NCBI GenBank assembly: GCA_023228705.1
Contig: JALOAS010000067.1
Location: 1 to 17,283 of the forward strand
Direction of reading: 5' to 3'
Length of the DNA: 17,283 nt
From: Ottowia sp.
GTDB lineage: Bacteria > Pseudomonadota > Gammaproteobacteria > Burkholderiales > Burkholderiaceae_C
Position 1 is the first letter of the stretch. Each line of letters starts with the position of its first letter. The notes under the pieces are model-generated. The model saw nothing but the letters and a program-made list of their open reading frames with translations, ran no database searches and was not told where the DNA came from. Below, one piece after another: positions 1-9,646 of this stretch. A program made the position numbers and the translations under genes.

Positions 1-365
1 CGTGGTGTGCACACGCTGAACGCTTGACGCCAAACCATCATCAGCCGCCGCAGGCGGCGATCATCCAAGGCCCGCAAGGGCCGAGATCATCTGTCATCCG
101 GAGCGGGGAATCGCGGCGGGGGCGCCATGGGGAGGTTGGGCGTTTGGCGTTGAGCGTTGGGCGTGACGCATGACGGATGGCCTTGCTGGACGCTGTGGGG
201 AGGTTGAGCGTTTGAAGAGGTTGAGCGTTGAGCGTGGTGGGCACACGCTGGACGCTGAACGCTTGACGCCAAACCTTCATCAGCCGCCGCAGGCGGCTTT
301 CATACGAGGCCTGCAAGGGCCGGGATCATCGGTCATCAGCGGCCAATCGCGGCGAGGCGCCGCTC

Positions 366-369
<4 letters not shown>
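1..369 (+). repeat. Composite intergenic repeat block R1 (about 1.5 units)
   Basis: Non-coding block made of two successive units of the family also seen at 7.65, 10.74, 14.08 and 17.1 kb. The first unit is cut by the window edge and ends near 118. The second holds degenerate heptamers (GTTGGGC, GTTTGGC, GTTGAGC), the phrase GCATGACGGATG, and inverted heptamers. Visible hairpins are 44-58 and 283-297 (GCCGCC-GCA-GGCGGC), an imperfect 16-bp stem 221-236/244-259, GGCCTGCAAGGGCC near 308-321, and a REP-like end (GCGGCG-AG-GCGCCGC) near 351-365. The right end runs into the stop codon of the RND permease gene, which is transcribed toward it. Short open frames here are repeat artefacts. Confidence 0.85.
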
Positions 370-3545
<3,176 letters not shown>

Positions 3546-3690
3546 GGACTCAGAGCTTGAGAATGAATTGATCGCGCTCGAGAGGATCGTCAGAATTTGT
3601 CCAATCAAGACGCAAAGCGCAGGCATGGCCCGTGCCATGGCGAGCATTTGCAACGCCGAGTGGGCAGATTCTGGCGGTCAAAGCGGGCAT
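3546..3690 (-). repeat. Dispersed leader element, copy A (adaptor-permease gap)
   Basis: The region between the adaptor stop and the permease start matches, at about 80% identity by eye, the sequence just upstream of murJ (copy B, 5851-6078, plus strand). Two blocks align: 3690-3611 with 5851-5930, and 3608-3546 with 6016-6078. Shared strings include GCCAGAATC, GCGTTGCA and CGATCAATTCATTC. Copy A lacks the roughly 85 bp internal segment of copy B. It ends directly at the permease start codon. Function unknown; a mobile or regulatory leader element are both possible. Confidence 0.75.
3550..3690 (-). CDS. Possible 46-residue leader peptide inside element copy A
   Basis: A 46-codon ORF starts with ATG at 3690 (MPALTARICPLGV) and ends in TGA at 3550, four bases before the permease ATG. 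That spacing would suit translational coupling. No known family is recognised. In copy B the matching frame opens the same way (MPTFTARIRP) but the inserted segment shifts it, so DQFI-like ends (DQFILKL here, DQFIPSL there) are reached in different frames. Substitutions between copies are not concentrated at third positions. Both facts argue against a conserved peptide, so this is weakly supported and may simply be an open frame in a repeat. Confidence 0.2.
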   Translation of the reverse strand: MPALTARICPLGVANARHGTGHACALRLDWTNSDDPLERDQFILKL

Positions 3691-3715
3691 GTTCGCGGTA
3701 TTCTTTCTCAAGCTC

Positions 3716-4897
3716 TCAGTCCGGGGACGGGTTGCTGTCCAGCAGGCGCACGCGCGTGCCTTGGCCCAGCGAGCCTGCGGCAGCGCGCAGGACCAGGTCG
3801 CCGTCGGCCAGGCCTGTGACCGCAACCAGCGTCTGGCCATCCACCGTGGTCCGTGCGCCGGTGGTCACGTTGCGGTGCGCGATGCGGCGGCTGCCGTCCG
3901 GCTCCGTTGTCACGAGCTGGACGTAGGGCTGCGGGCGGTCGCTGCGGATGGCCGACAGCGGCACCAGCAGCGCGTCCCGCTCGCCCGTGGCGAGCACACC
4001 CTGGGCAAACAGGCCCTGGCGCAGGCCGTCGGCTGCAGGCACCTGCAGGTACGCGAGCACGCTGCGGCTGCCCGCCTGCGTGCTGGGGTTGATGCGGACC
4101 ACGGTGGCGTCCAGCGGCGTGGGGCTGCCTTCCACGGTGACGCGGGCGTGCTGGCCCGTGCGCACGGCCATGGAATCCGACGGGCTGAGCGGCACCCGCA
4201 GCTCCAGCGTATCCAGGTCGACGATGTCGGCCACGGGCGCGCCGGGCGCCACGTAATCACCCGGCGCCACGTGCCGTTGCGCGATCTGGCCGGCAATGGG
4301 CGCTGACAGCTGCGTGTCTTCCAGCGTCTTGCGCGCCGCTGCTGCGGCTGCCTGCGCTGCCTTGGCGTTGGCGCGCGCGGCGTCCAGGTCGGCGCGGGAG
4401 TTGGCCAGCGCCGTCCTGGAGATGAACCCTTCATCGACCAGCGCCCGGTTGTTGTCGTACTGGCGCTGCGCCACGGCGGCCTGCGCGTCGCTGGCGCGGG
4501 CCTGCTGTTCGGCCTGCTGCAGCCGCGCATCGTATTCGGCCGGTGCTATGCGGGCAATGAGCTGGCCGGCCTGCACCGCATCGCCTTCGCGCACGGAAAA
4601 GTCACGGAGGTCACCGGCCACGCGCGCCTTGACGGTTGCGGTATGCACCGCCTGCAAGGTCCCGGAGATGGGGACTTCGGCCTGGAATCGGCGCTGCTGC
4701 ACGACGGCAACATCCTGCGGCGCGAGCGCTATCACCGGCGCCTCGGGCCGGCTTTGCCGTGCGGCCTGTTCCGCGCTGCGCTGCGCAACGCTGCGCCAGC
4801 CCAGCACCACGAGCGCCGCAACCACCAGAGCGGCCAGCGTCCAGCCCAGCCAGTGCCGGCGGGAGGGAGTGACGGGGTCGTTGCGCGGAGCGTTCAT
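3716..4897 (-). CDS. RND efflux periplasmic adaptor (HlyD/AcrA-type membrane fusion protein)
   Basis: Links the inner-membrane RND pump to an outer-membrane channel. The ATG at 4897 gives 393 residues, normal for the family. It has a short cytoplasmic basic start, one membrane anchor at about 18-34 (LAALVVAALVVLG) and no lipobox cysteine, so it is membrane-anchored rather than a lipoprotein. Then come a lipoyl/barrel-sandwich half (about 78-120, GTLQAVHTATVKARVAG and VREGDAVQAGQLIARI), an alanine- and glutamine-rich alpha hairpin (about 122-195), the second lipoyl half (SAPIAGQIAQRHVAPGDYV, 198-216), a beta-barrel and a membrane-proximal domain. A longer frame to 5002 adds 35 residues without family resemblance. 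It is the first gene of the adaptor-permease pair. A GGA lies about 7 nt before the start. Confidence 0.92.
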   Translation of the reverse strand: MNAPRNDPVTPSRRHWLGWTLAALVVAALVVLGWRSVAQRSAEQAARQSRPEAPVIALAPQDVAVVQQRRFQAEVPISGTLQAVHTATVKARVAGDLRDFSVREGDAVQAGQLIARIAPAEYDARLQQAEQQARASDAQAAVAQRQYDNNRALVDEGFISRTALANSRADLDAARANAKAAQAAAAAARKTLEDTQLSAPIAGQIAQRHVAPGDYVAPGAPVADIVDLDTLELRVPLSPSDSMAVRTGQHARVTVEGSPTPLDATVVRINPSTQAGSRSVLAYLQVPAADGLRQGLFAQGVLATGERDALLVPLSAIRSDRPQPYVQLVTTEPDGSRRIAHRNVTTGARTTVDGQTLVAVTGLADGDLVLRAAAGSLGQGTRVRLLDSNPSPD

Positions 4898-5318
4898 CCT
4901 AGATTCCGCGGTTGGATGCGCCTGAGCGTGCAGCGATGGGCGTGTCAGGCAAGACGCGACAACGCGGCAGACTACTGTCTGCAAGGCGGAGCAACGCAGC
5001 ATGGCGCGTCCAGCGCTGTGCGATCAGGCGCATAGCGTCTTCATCTGGTGGGTGGGCATTGAAAACCGCAAAAACTCGAGCAATAACAAATAGCTGCCAA
5101 AGAAAACAAGCGGTCAACTGCGGATTCTAGGTTCATGAGGTGGGAGCGGCTGCGCGGCCTCTGGCAGGCCACTGCGCGATTATCGGGGCAGGTGCCGTCG
5201 CGGCACGCCACCGGCGCTGCATGCGGCCCGGCGCCAAACCGGGCGTGGCCCGACTTGTCCTGCCGCGGCGCGGGAAATCATGGGGGCTGGACACGCGATA
5301 CTGTAGTGGATGCGCAAC
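4898..5318. other. Gap between rpsT terminator and efflux operon; likely promoter region
   Basis: No gene recognised. The stretch 5040-5130 is visibly AT-richer than its surroundings. On the minus strand it contains TTGACC (5117-5112) followed after 19 bp by TATTTG (5092-5087), a weak candidate promoter for the efflux operon. A small inverted repeat GTGCCG-TCG-CGGCAC lies at 5192-5206. A 72-codon minus-strand frame beginning with TTG at 5117 stops one base before the adaptor ATG but resembles nothing known. No regulator gene (TetR, LysR or MarR type) is present here. Confidence 0.4.
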
Positions 5319-5340
5319 AAAAAACCGCCCGAGGGCGGTT
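5319..5340 (-). terminator. Intrinsic (Rho-independent) terminator of rpsT
   Basis: Read on the minus strand the sequence is AACCGCC-CTCG-GGCGGTT followed by a T run: a perfect 7-bp GC-rich stem, a 4-nt loop and a U-tract. It lies about 75 bp beyond the rpsT stop codon and ends the rpsT transcript before the efflux operon. Confidence 0.88.
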
Positions 5341-5413
5341 CGTTGCTTGCCAACAGCGCACCGGATTCAAACGGCGGAAGAGCAGGGCGCCCCCCCGTGC
5401 TTGTGGGGCGGGT

Positions 5414-5725
5414 TCAGGCGGTTTCTGGCTGCTGCTGCTGCAAAGCTTTCACCTTGGCGGCCAGGCGGCTCTTGTCGCGCGCGGCCTTGTTCTTGTGGTA
5501 GATGCCCTTGTCCGAGACGTTGTCGACCACCGACTGCATGGCGACAAAAGCGGTCCGGGCTGCGTCGTGGTCACCCGCCTCTACGGCTTTTTCAACCGCC
5601 TTGACAGCGGTGCGGTACCTGGAGCGCAGGGACTTGTTGGCGGCGTTGAGCGCGACGTTCTGGCGCGCACGCTTGCGCCCGGAAGCCAGGCGCGGGTTCT
5701 TTTTCTTGGGCTGTGTAGAAGCCAT
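5414..5725 (-). CDS. rpsT: 30S ribosomal protein S20
   Basis: Small-subunit primary 16S rRNA-binding protein. The ATG at 5725 gives 103 residues with the classic basic N-terminus MASTQPKKKNPRLASGRKR and the helical-bundle body (SLRSRYRTAVKAVEKAVEAG; DNVSDKGIYHKNKAARDKSRL). A good Shine-Dalgarno site (AAGGAT, 5738-5733) lies 8 nt upstream. A frame extending to 5827 is not used: it crosses the promoter-like region and lacks similarity. The length exceeds the roughly 87 residues of E. coli S20 because of a glutamine-rich tail (KALQQQQPETA). It is a single-gene unit divergent from murJ, a common betaproteobacterial arrangement, with its own terminator at 5319-5340. Confidence 0.97.
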   Translation of the reverse strand: MASTQPKKKNPRLASGRKRARQNVALNAANKSLRSRYRTAVKAVEKAVEAGDHDAARTAFVAMQSVVDNVSDKGIYHKNKAARDKSRLAAKVKALQQQQPETA

Positions 5726-5768
5726 GGGAAATATCCTTGTGGTTTGTCGATGTTGTTGGCAACCGCTG

Positions 5769-5774
5769 ATTCTA
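5769..5774 (-). promoter_or_regulatory. Candidate -10 box of the rpsT promoter
   Basis: On the minus strand the hexamer TAGAAT (within CACACGTTAGAATC) differs from TATAAT by one base. It would place the transcript start about 35-40 nt before the rpsT ATG. No good -35 hexamer is seen at 16-18 bp, so this is a modest call. Confidence 0.4.
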
Positions 5775-5850
5775 ACGTGTGCGGGCGCTTGCATGGGCAG
5801 CGCGTACACTGCTGAACCAGCCCGCAACGGGAGCCCGGGAAAAATCCCCC

Positions 5851-6078
5851 ATGCCCACTTTCACGGCCAGAATCCGTCCACCCTGCGTTGCACATGTCCG
5901 GCATGGCAGGGGTCATGGCTGCGCCTTGCGCTTGCAGGGCGCAGGCCGGAAGGGTCTGGCCTTCTGCGTGCCGTCCAGCAGTGCGCAGGCACTGCCGGAG
6001 CCGCGGCATTCAGCCTTGGCTGGACGACTTTTGGCGATCCTCCCGGGCCCGATCAATTCATTCCCAGCCTCTGACTCC
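5851..6078 (+). repeat. Dispersed leader element, copy B (upstream of murJ)
   Basis: Second copy of the element found between the efflux adaptor and permease genes. Blocks 5851-5930 and 6016-6078 align with copy A at about 80% by eye, in the same orientation relative to the downstream gene. About 85 bp (5931-6015) separates the blocks here and is missing from copy A. It ends 7 nt before the murJ GTG start. The same sequence thus immediately precedes two unrelated inner-membrane protein genes. Confidence 0.75.
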
Positions 6079-6085
6079 TGACCGC

Positions 6086-7642
6086 GTGAGCCTGTTCAAG
6101 TCCGCTTCCACCGTTTCGCTGCTGACGCTGCTGTCGCGCATCACGGGGCTCGCGCGCGACCTGCTGATGGCGTACGTGTTTGGCGTCAGCGGCCTGACCG
6201 ATGCCTTCAACGTGGCGTTTCGCATCCCCAACCTGCTGCGCCGCCTGTTTGCCGAGGGCGCGTTCAGCCAGGCGTTTGTTCCCGTCCTGGCCACGACCCG
6301 CGCGCGGGATGGCGATGAGAGCACGCGCGCGCTCATCGACGCGGTGGCGACGGTGCTGGCCTGGATCGTGCTGCTGGCCAGCGTGGTAGGGGTGGCGATG
6401 GCGCCGGCGTTTGTCTGGGCGCTGGCCAGCGGCCTGGACCCGCACAGCTTTGACGCCGGTGTGGTGATGACGCGCTGGATGTTCCCCTACATTGCCTGCA
6501 TGTCGCTGGTGGCGCTGTCGGCCGGCGTGCTCAACACCTGGCGGCATTTTGCGGTGCCGGCCGCGACGCCGGTCCTGCTCAACATCGCCATGATCCTGGC
6601 CGCGTGGCTGGGTGCCCCCTGGTTTGAGCGCCTGGGGCTGGAGCCCATCTACGTCATGGCGCTGGGGGTCATGGCCGGCGGCATCCTGCAGCTGGCGTTC
6701 CAGCTCCCTGTCCTGTGGCGGCTCGGCCTGCTGCCGCGCATTGGCCTGGCGCCGGCGCGCATCCGCGCCGGCTGGCGCCACCCGGGCGTGCAGCAGGTGC
6801 TGACGCTGATGCTGCCCGCGCTGCTGGGCGTGGGCGTGGCGCAGTTGTCACTGCTCATCAACACGCAGATTGCGTCGTGGCTGGCCGTGGGCAGCGTGAC
6901 CTGGCTTTTCTATGCCGACCGGCTCATGGAGTTTCCCGCAGCGCTGCTGGGCGTGGCGCTGGGCGTGGTGCTGACGCCGCGGCTGGCCGGCGCGCATGCC
7001 AGCGGCGACAAGGCGGCATATTCACAAATGCTGGACTGGGGCTTGCGGCTGGTGCTGCTGCTGGCGCTGCCCTGCGCCGTGGCGCTGCTGACCTTTGCCG
7101 AGCCGCTGATTGCCGTGCTGTTTCACTACGGCCGGTTTTCCGGCAGCGACGTGGAGCGATCGGCGTTTGCGCTGACGTTTTACGGAATCGGGCTGCTGGG
7201 GCTGGTTGCCGTGAAGGTGCTGGCGCCAGGCTACTACGCCAGCCTGGACATCCGCACGCCGGTCAAGATTGCGGTGGTGGTGCTCATCGTCACGCAGATG
7301 TTCAACGTCATTTTTGTGCCGTTCCTGCAGCATGCAGCGCTGACGCTGTCGATCAGCCTGGGCGCGCTGATCAACGCCACCTGGCTGCTGCTCGGCCTGC
7401 TCAAGCGCGGCAGCTACCGGCCCGGCAGCGGCTGGCGTGCGTTCATCGTCCGTGTCCTGCTGGCCACCGCGGTGCTGGGCCTGTTCCTTGCCTGGGCCAA
7501 CCACCACTTTGACTGGCTGGCGCTGCCGGCAGCGCAGCGCGTGGGCCTGGTGGCGCTGATCGTCGCCGCCTCGGGCCTGCTGTACTTTGGTTCCGCCGCG
7601 CTTTTTGGCATCCGGCTGCGGCAGCTGGTTCAGCGTGGGTGA
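6086..7642 (+). CDS. murJ: Lipid II flippase MurJ (MviN)
   Basis: Translocates undecaprenyl-linked peptidoglycan precursor (lipid II) across the inner membrane. The GTG at 6086 gives 518 residues starting VSLFKSASTVSLLTLLSRIT, matching the usual MSLFKS-type N-terminus; the frame is open far upstream but that part is the repeated leader. About 14 hydrophobic segments are visible. Family motifs include RITGLARDLLMAYVFG, DAFNVAFRIPNLLRRLFAEG, FSQAFVPVL and LFHYGRFSGSDV. Conserved arginines and acidic residues of TM1/TM2 (R18, D39, E57) are present. No strong Shine-Dalgarno site is seen. It is divergent from rpsT; repeat R2 and a strong hairpin follow the stop. It should be essential. Confidence 0.96.
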   Translation: MSLFKSASTVSLLTLLSRITGLARDLLMAYVFGVSGLTDAFNVAFRIPNLLRRLFAEGAFSQAFVPVLATTRARDGDESTRALIDAVATVLAWIVLLASVVGVAMAPAFVWALASGLDPHSFDAGVVMTRWMFPYIACMSLVALSAGVLNTWRHFAVPAATPVLLNIAMILAAWLGAPWFERLGLEPIYVMALGVMAGGILQLAFQLPVLWRLGLLPRIGLAPARIRAGWRHPGVQQVLTLMLPALLGVGVAQLSLLINTQIASWLAVGSVTWLFYADRLMEFPAALLGVALGVVLTPRLAGAHASGDKAAYSQMLDWGLRLVLLLALPCAVALLTFAEPLIAVLFHYGRFSGSDVERSAFALTFYGIGLLGLVAVKVLAPGYYASLDIRTPVKIAVVVLIVTQMFNVIFVPFLQHAALTLSISLGALINATWLLLGLLKRGSYRPGSGWRAFIVRVLLATAVLGLFLAWANHHFDWLALPAAQRVGLVALIVAASGLLYFGSAALFGIRLRQLVQRG

Positions 7643-7651
7643 CGGGCCGGC

Positions 7652-7906
7652 CGAGGTTGGGCGTTGAGCGAATAGCGTCGTGCGTTTGGCGTGGTGCATG
7701 GCGAATGACCTTGCTGACGCTTTGAAGAGGTTGAGCGTTGAGCGTGGTGGGCTCACGCTGGACGCTGAACGCTTGACGCCAAACCTTCATCAGCCGCCGC
7801 AGGCGGCTTTCATACGAGGCCTGCAAAGGCCGGGATCATCGGTCATTCGGATTCGCTGGACGCCGGACGCCGAACGCAACCAATCGCGGCGGGGCGCCGC
7901 TCCCAC
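7652..7906 (+). repeat. Composite intergenic repeat block R2
   Basis: One diverged unit of the R1-R5 family between murJ and the SirB1 gene. It starts with heptamers (GTTGGGC, GTTGAGC), continues with a variant of the ATGACGGATGACCTTGCTGG phrase, then TTGAGCGTTGAGCGTG facing CACGCTGGACGCTGAA. The GCCGCC-GCA-GGCGGC hairpin is at 7793-7807 and the GGCCTGCAAAGGCC hairpin follows. The REP-like end CGCGGCGGGGCGCCGCTCCCAC is at about 7884-7905. Between the last two there is extra heptamer-like sequence not present in other blocks. Confidence 0.85.
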
Positions 7907-7935
7907 GGGCGCAGCGCGCCATGCGCGCTGCGCCC
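7907..7935 (+). terminator. Strong 12-bp perfect hairpin after murJ/R2
   Basis: GGGCGCAGCGCG (7907-7918) and CGCGCTGCGCCC (7924-7935) are exact reverse complements around a 5-nt loop (CCATG). No T run follows, so it is not a textbook intrinsic terminator. It could stop or stabilise the murJ transcript or be part of a REP-like element, as it directly abuts the REP-like end of R2. Confidence 0.35.
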
Positions 7936-8010
7936 CACAGGTCTTCGATTGGATGGCCGGATGCGGTTGATCGCGTGGCAGAGATTGCGTTTTGCTTTAA
8001 GCTTGACGCC

Positions 8011-8856
8011 ATGAGACTGGATTTTTCAACTCCCACGGCGTTGCAGTATTTCGCCATGCTCGTTGAGAACGACAGCGCGTTGCCGCTGCTGGAGGCGGCC
8101 GCCAGCCTGGCGCAGGATGACTACCCCGAGCTGGACCTGCAGCAGGTGCTCAGCGACGTGGACAGGCTGAGCGTGCGCGCGCGCCGCCGTGTTGATACGC
8201 GGACGTCGGCGCTGGGCCGGCTGTACAAGCTGGGCCGCTTTTTCTTTGACGAGCTGGGGTTTGGCGGCAACGTCAACGACTACTACAACGTGGAGAACAG
8301 CTACCTGCACCGGGTGCTGGAACGCCGGCGGGGCATCCCCATCTCGCTGGCGGTGATCTGGCTGGAGGTGGCGCGCAACCTGGACCTGCAGGCCGAGGGC
8401 GTGTCGTTTCCGGGACACTTTCTGGTGCAAGCGCACGTGGGGCAGGGGCGCGTGGTGGTGGACCCGTTCACGGGCGAGTCGCTGAGCTCGGAGCAGCTGC
8501 GCGAGCGGCTGGACGAGCTGTCGCTGCTGCCGCCGGGCGAATCCGCGCACGACCATCCGCTGCTGCCGTACCTGGAGCCGACCACGCCGCGGCAGATCCT
8601 GGCGCGCATGCTGGGCAACCTGCAGGCCATCCATCGCAGCCGCGAGGACTGGCCGCGGCTGGTCGCGGTGCAGGACCGGCTGATCACGCTGCTGCCCCAG
8701 GCCTGGGCCGAGTACCGCAACCGCGGGCTGGCGCTGGCAGAGCTGGGGCAGGACAAGCGCGCCCGCGCCGACCTCTCGCTCTACCTGGACCAGGCGGGGC
8801 AGCAGGCCAGCGACCGGCACAAGGTGATCAAGGTGCTGCAGGAGCTGGACGGGTAG
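8011..8856 (+). CDS. SirB1 family protein (transglutaminase-like fold, TPR region)
   Basis: The ATG at 8011 gives 281 residues (MRLDFSTPTALQYFAML); an in-frame start at 7921 lies in the hairpin region and is unlikely. The SirB1/transglutaminase-like domain covers about residues 40-200: YYNVENSYLHRVLERRRGIP, ISLAVIWLEVARNLDLQAEG, VSFPGHFLVQ with H136, and VDPFTGE with D151. A C-terminal TPR-like pair of helices runs at about 212-262 (WPRLVAVQDRLITLLPQAWAEYRNRGLALAELGQ). The exact biochemical role of SirB1 proteins is not established, and the historical regulator name should not be taken as function. Cytosolic, no signal peptide. A short hairpin separates it from the convergent HAD gene. Confidence 0.88.
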   Translation: MRLDFSTPTALQYFAMLVENDSALPLLEAAASLAQDDYPELDLQQVLSDVDRLSVRARRRVDTRTSALGRLYKLGRFFFDELGFGGNVNDYYNVENSYLHRVLERRRGIPISLAVIWLEVARNLDLQAEGVSFPGHFLVQAHVGQGRVVVDPFTGESLSSEQLRERLDELSLLPPGESAHDHPLLPYLEPTTPRQILARMLGNLQAIHRSREDWPRLVAVQDRLITLLPQAWAEYRNRGLALAELGQDKRARADLSLYLDQAGQQASDRHKVIKVLQELDG

Positions 8857-8867
8857 AGTGCGGCCGC

Positions 8868-8885
8868 GCGCCGCGCACGCGGCGC
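8868..8885. terminator. GC-rich hairpin between convergent genes
   Basis: GCGCCGCG-CA-CGCGGCGC is a perfect inverted repeat (effectively a 7-bp stem with a 4-nt loop) 12 bp after the SirB1 stop and about 50 bp from the end of the convergent HAD gene. There is no T run on either side, so a termination role is plausible but not shown. Confidence 0.35.
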
Positions 8886-8934
8886 AGTTCGCGAGCGGAA
8901 GCAGGCCGCCACGCGGGTCGCCGCAGCCGTACGG

Positions 8935-9630
8935 CTACAGCAACTGCCGCAGCGCTTCCAGGTCGTGCGTGACGAGCTGCGGCTGCGGACCGGATGCAAA
9001 GGGCCAGGCAGCCTGCGCGCGGTTGATCCAGGCCATTTGCATGCCCGACTGCAGCGCGCCCAGGCCGTCCATGTGGGGATCGTCGCCTATGTGAAGGATC
9101 TCTTTGGGCCGCGCGCCCACCGCGTCTGCTGCCGCGCGGAAGATCGCGGCATCGGGCTTGGCTGCGCCCACGTCCGTTGCGCTGATGCTTGCGTGGAAGT
9201 AGCGGCCCAGGCCGATGGCGTGGATGTCGGCGTTGCCGTTGGTCAGCGCAACCAGGCGATAGCGCCGCGCCAGGTGCGCCAGCGCGGGCTCGGCGTCGGC
9301 AAACAGCGTGACCTGCTGGCGCTGCGCATAGTACAGGGCAAACGCCGGTTCCATGAGCGCGGCGTCGGCACCCGCTTGCGCCAGCGCGCCGGTGATGAGT
9401 TGCCGCCTCATGGCGCTCACGTCATGGCTGATCGACGGCTGCCGCAGCGCCATGCCCTGGCGGGCGGCGGCAACGAAGTCGCGGTCGCGCAGCAGGGCGG
9501 CAGCGCCGGGCGCACGCGCGTCCAGCCAGCGGCACAGGCTGTCGTGGGCGCGCTCCAGCGTGGGGCGCACGGGCCAGAGCGTGTCGTCCAGGTCGATGCT
9601 GATGGCCCGTACGCGTCTGGTATTGAGCAT
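8935..9630 (-). CDS. HAD-superfamily hydrolase (phosphatase, YigB-like)
   Basis: Haloacid-dehalogenase-type phosphatase, 231 residues from the ATG at 9630 (MLNTRRVRAISIDLDDTLWP). All four HAD motifs are visible: motif I DLDDT with nucleophile D13 and D15; motif II ALTNGN; the motif III lysine in AAKPDAAIF; motif IV HIGDDPHMDGLGA. The cap is helical, between motifs I and II. This pattern fits the group containing flavin-nucleotide or sugar phosphatases, but the substrate cannot be read from sequence. A second in-frame ATG at 9648 (MRYSRS) would overlap the hemH start. The gene diverges from hemH with only 16 bp between the chosen start codons. Confidence 0.88.
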   Translation of the reverse strand: MLNTRRVRAISIDLDDTLWPVRPTLERAHDSLCRWLDARAPGAAALLRDRDFVAAARQGMALRQPSISHDVSAMRRQLITGALAQAGADAALMEPAFALYYAQRQQVTLFADAEPALAHLARRYRLVALTNGNADIHAIGLGRYFHASISATDVGAAKPDAAIFRAAADAVGARPKEILHIGDDPHMDGLGALQSGMQMAWINRAQAAWPFASGPQPQLVTHDLEALRQLL

Positions 9631-9646
9631 GCTGCGAGAATACCGC

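Noticed and set aside
3546..3653. 36-residue N-terminal extension of the RND permease
   Set aside because: It lies wholly in the duplicated leader element, and RND proteins normally begin at MWFTEVSLRNP-like sequence.
4899..5117. 72-codon leader ORF ending one base before the efflux adaptor start
   Set aside because: TTG start without a ribosome-binding site, overlaps the probable promoter region, and no similarity seen. Kept only as a note in the gap entry.
5888..6085. 66-residue N-terminal extension of MurJ
   Set aside because: It lies in leader copy B; the GTG at 6086 gives the family N-terminus and standard length.
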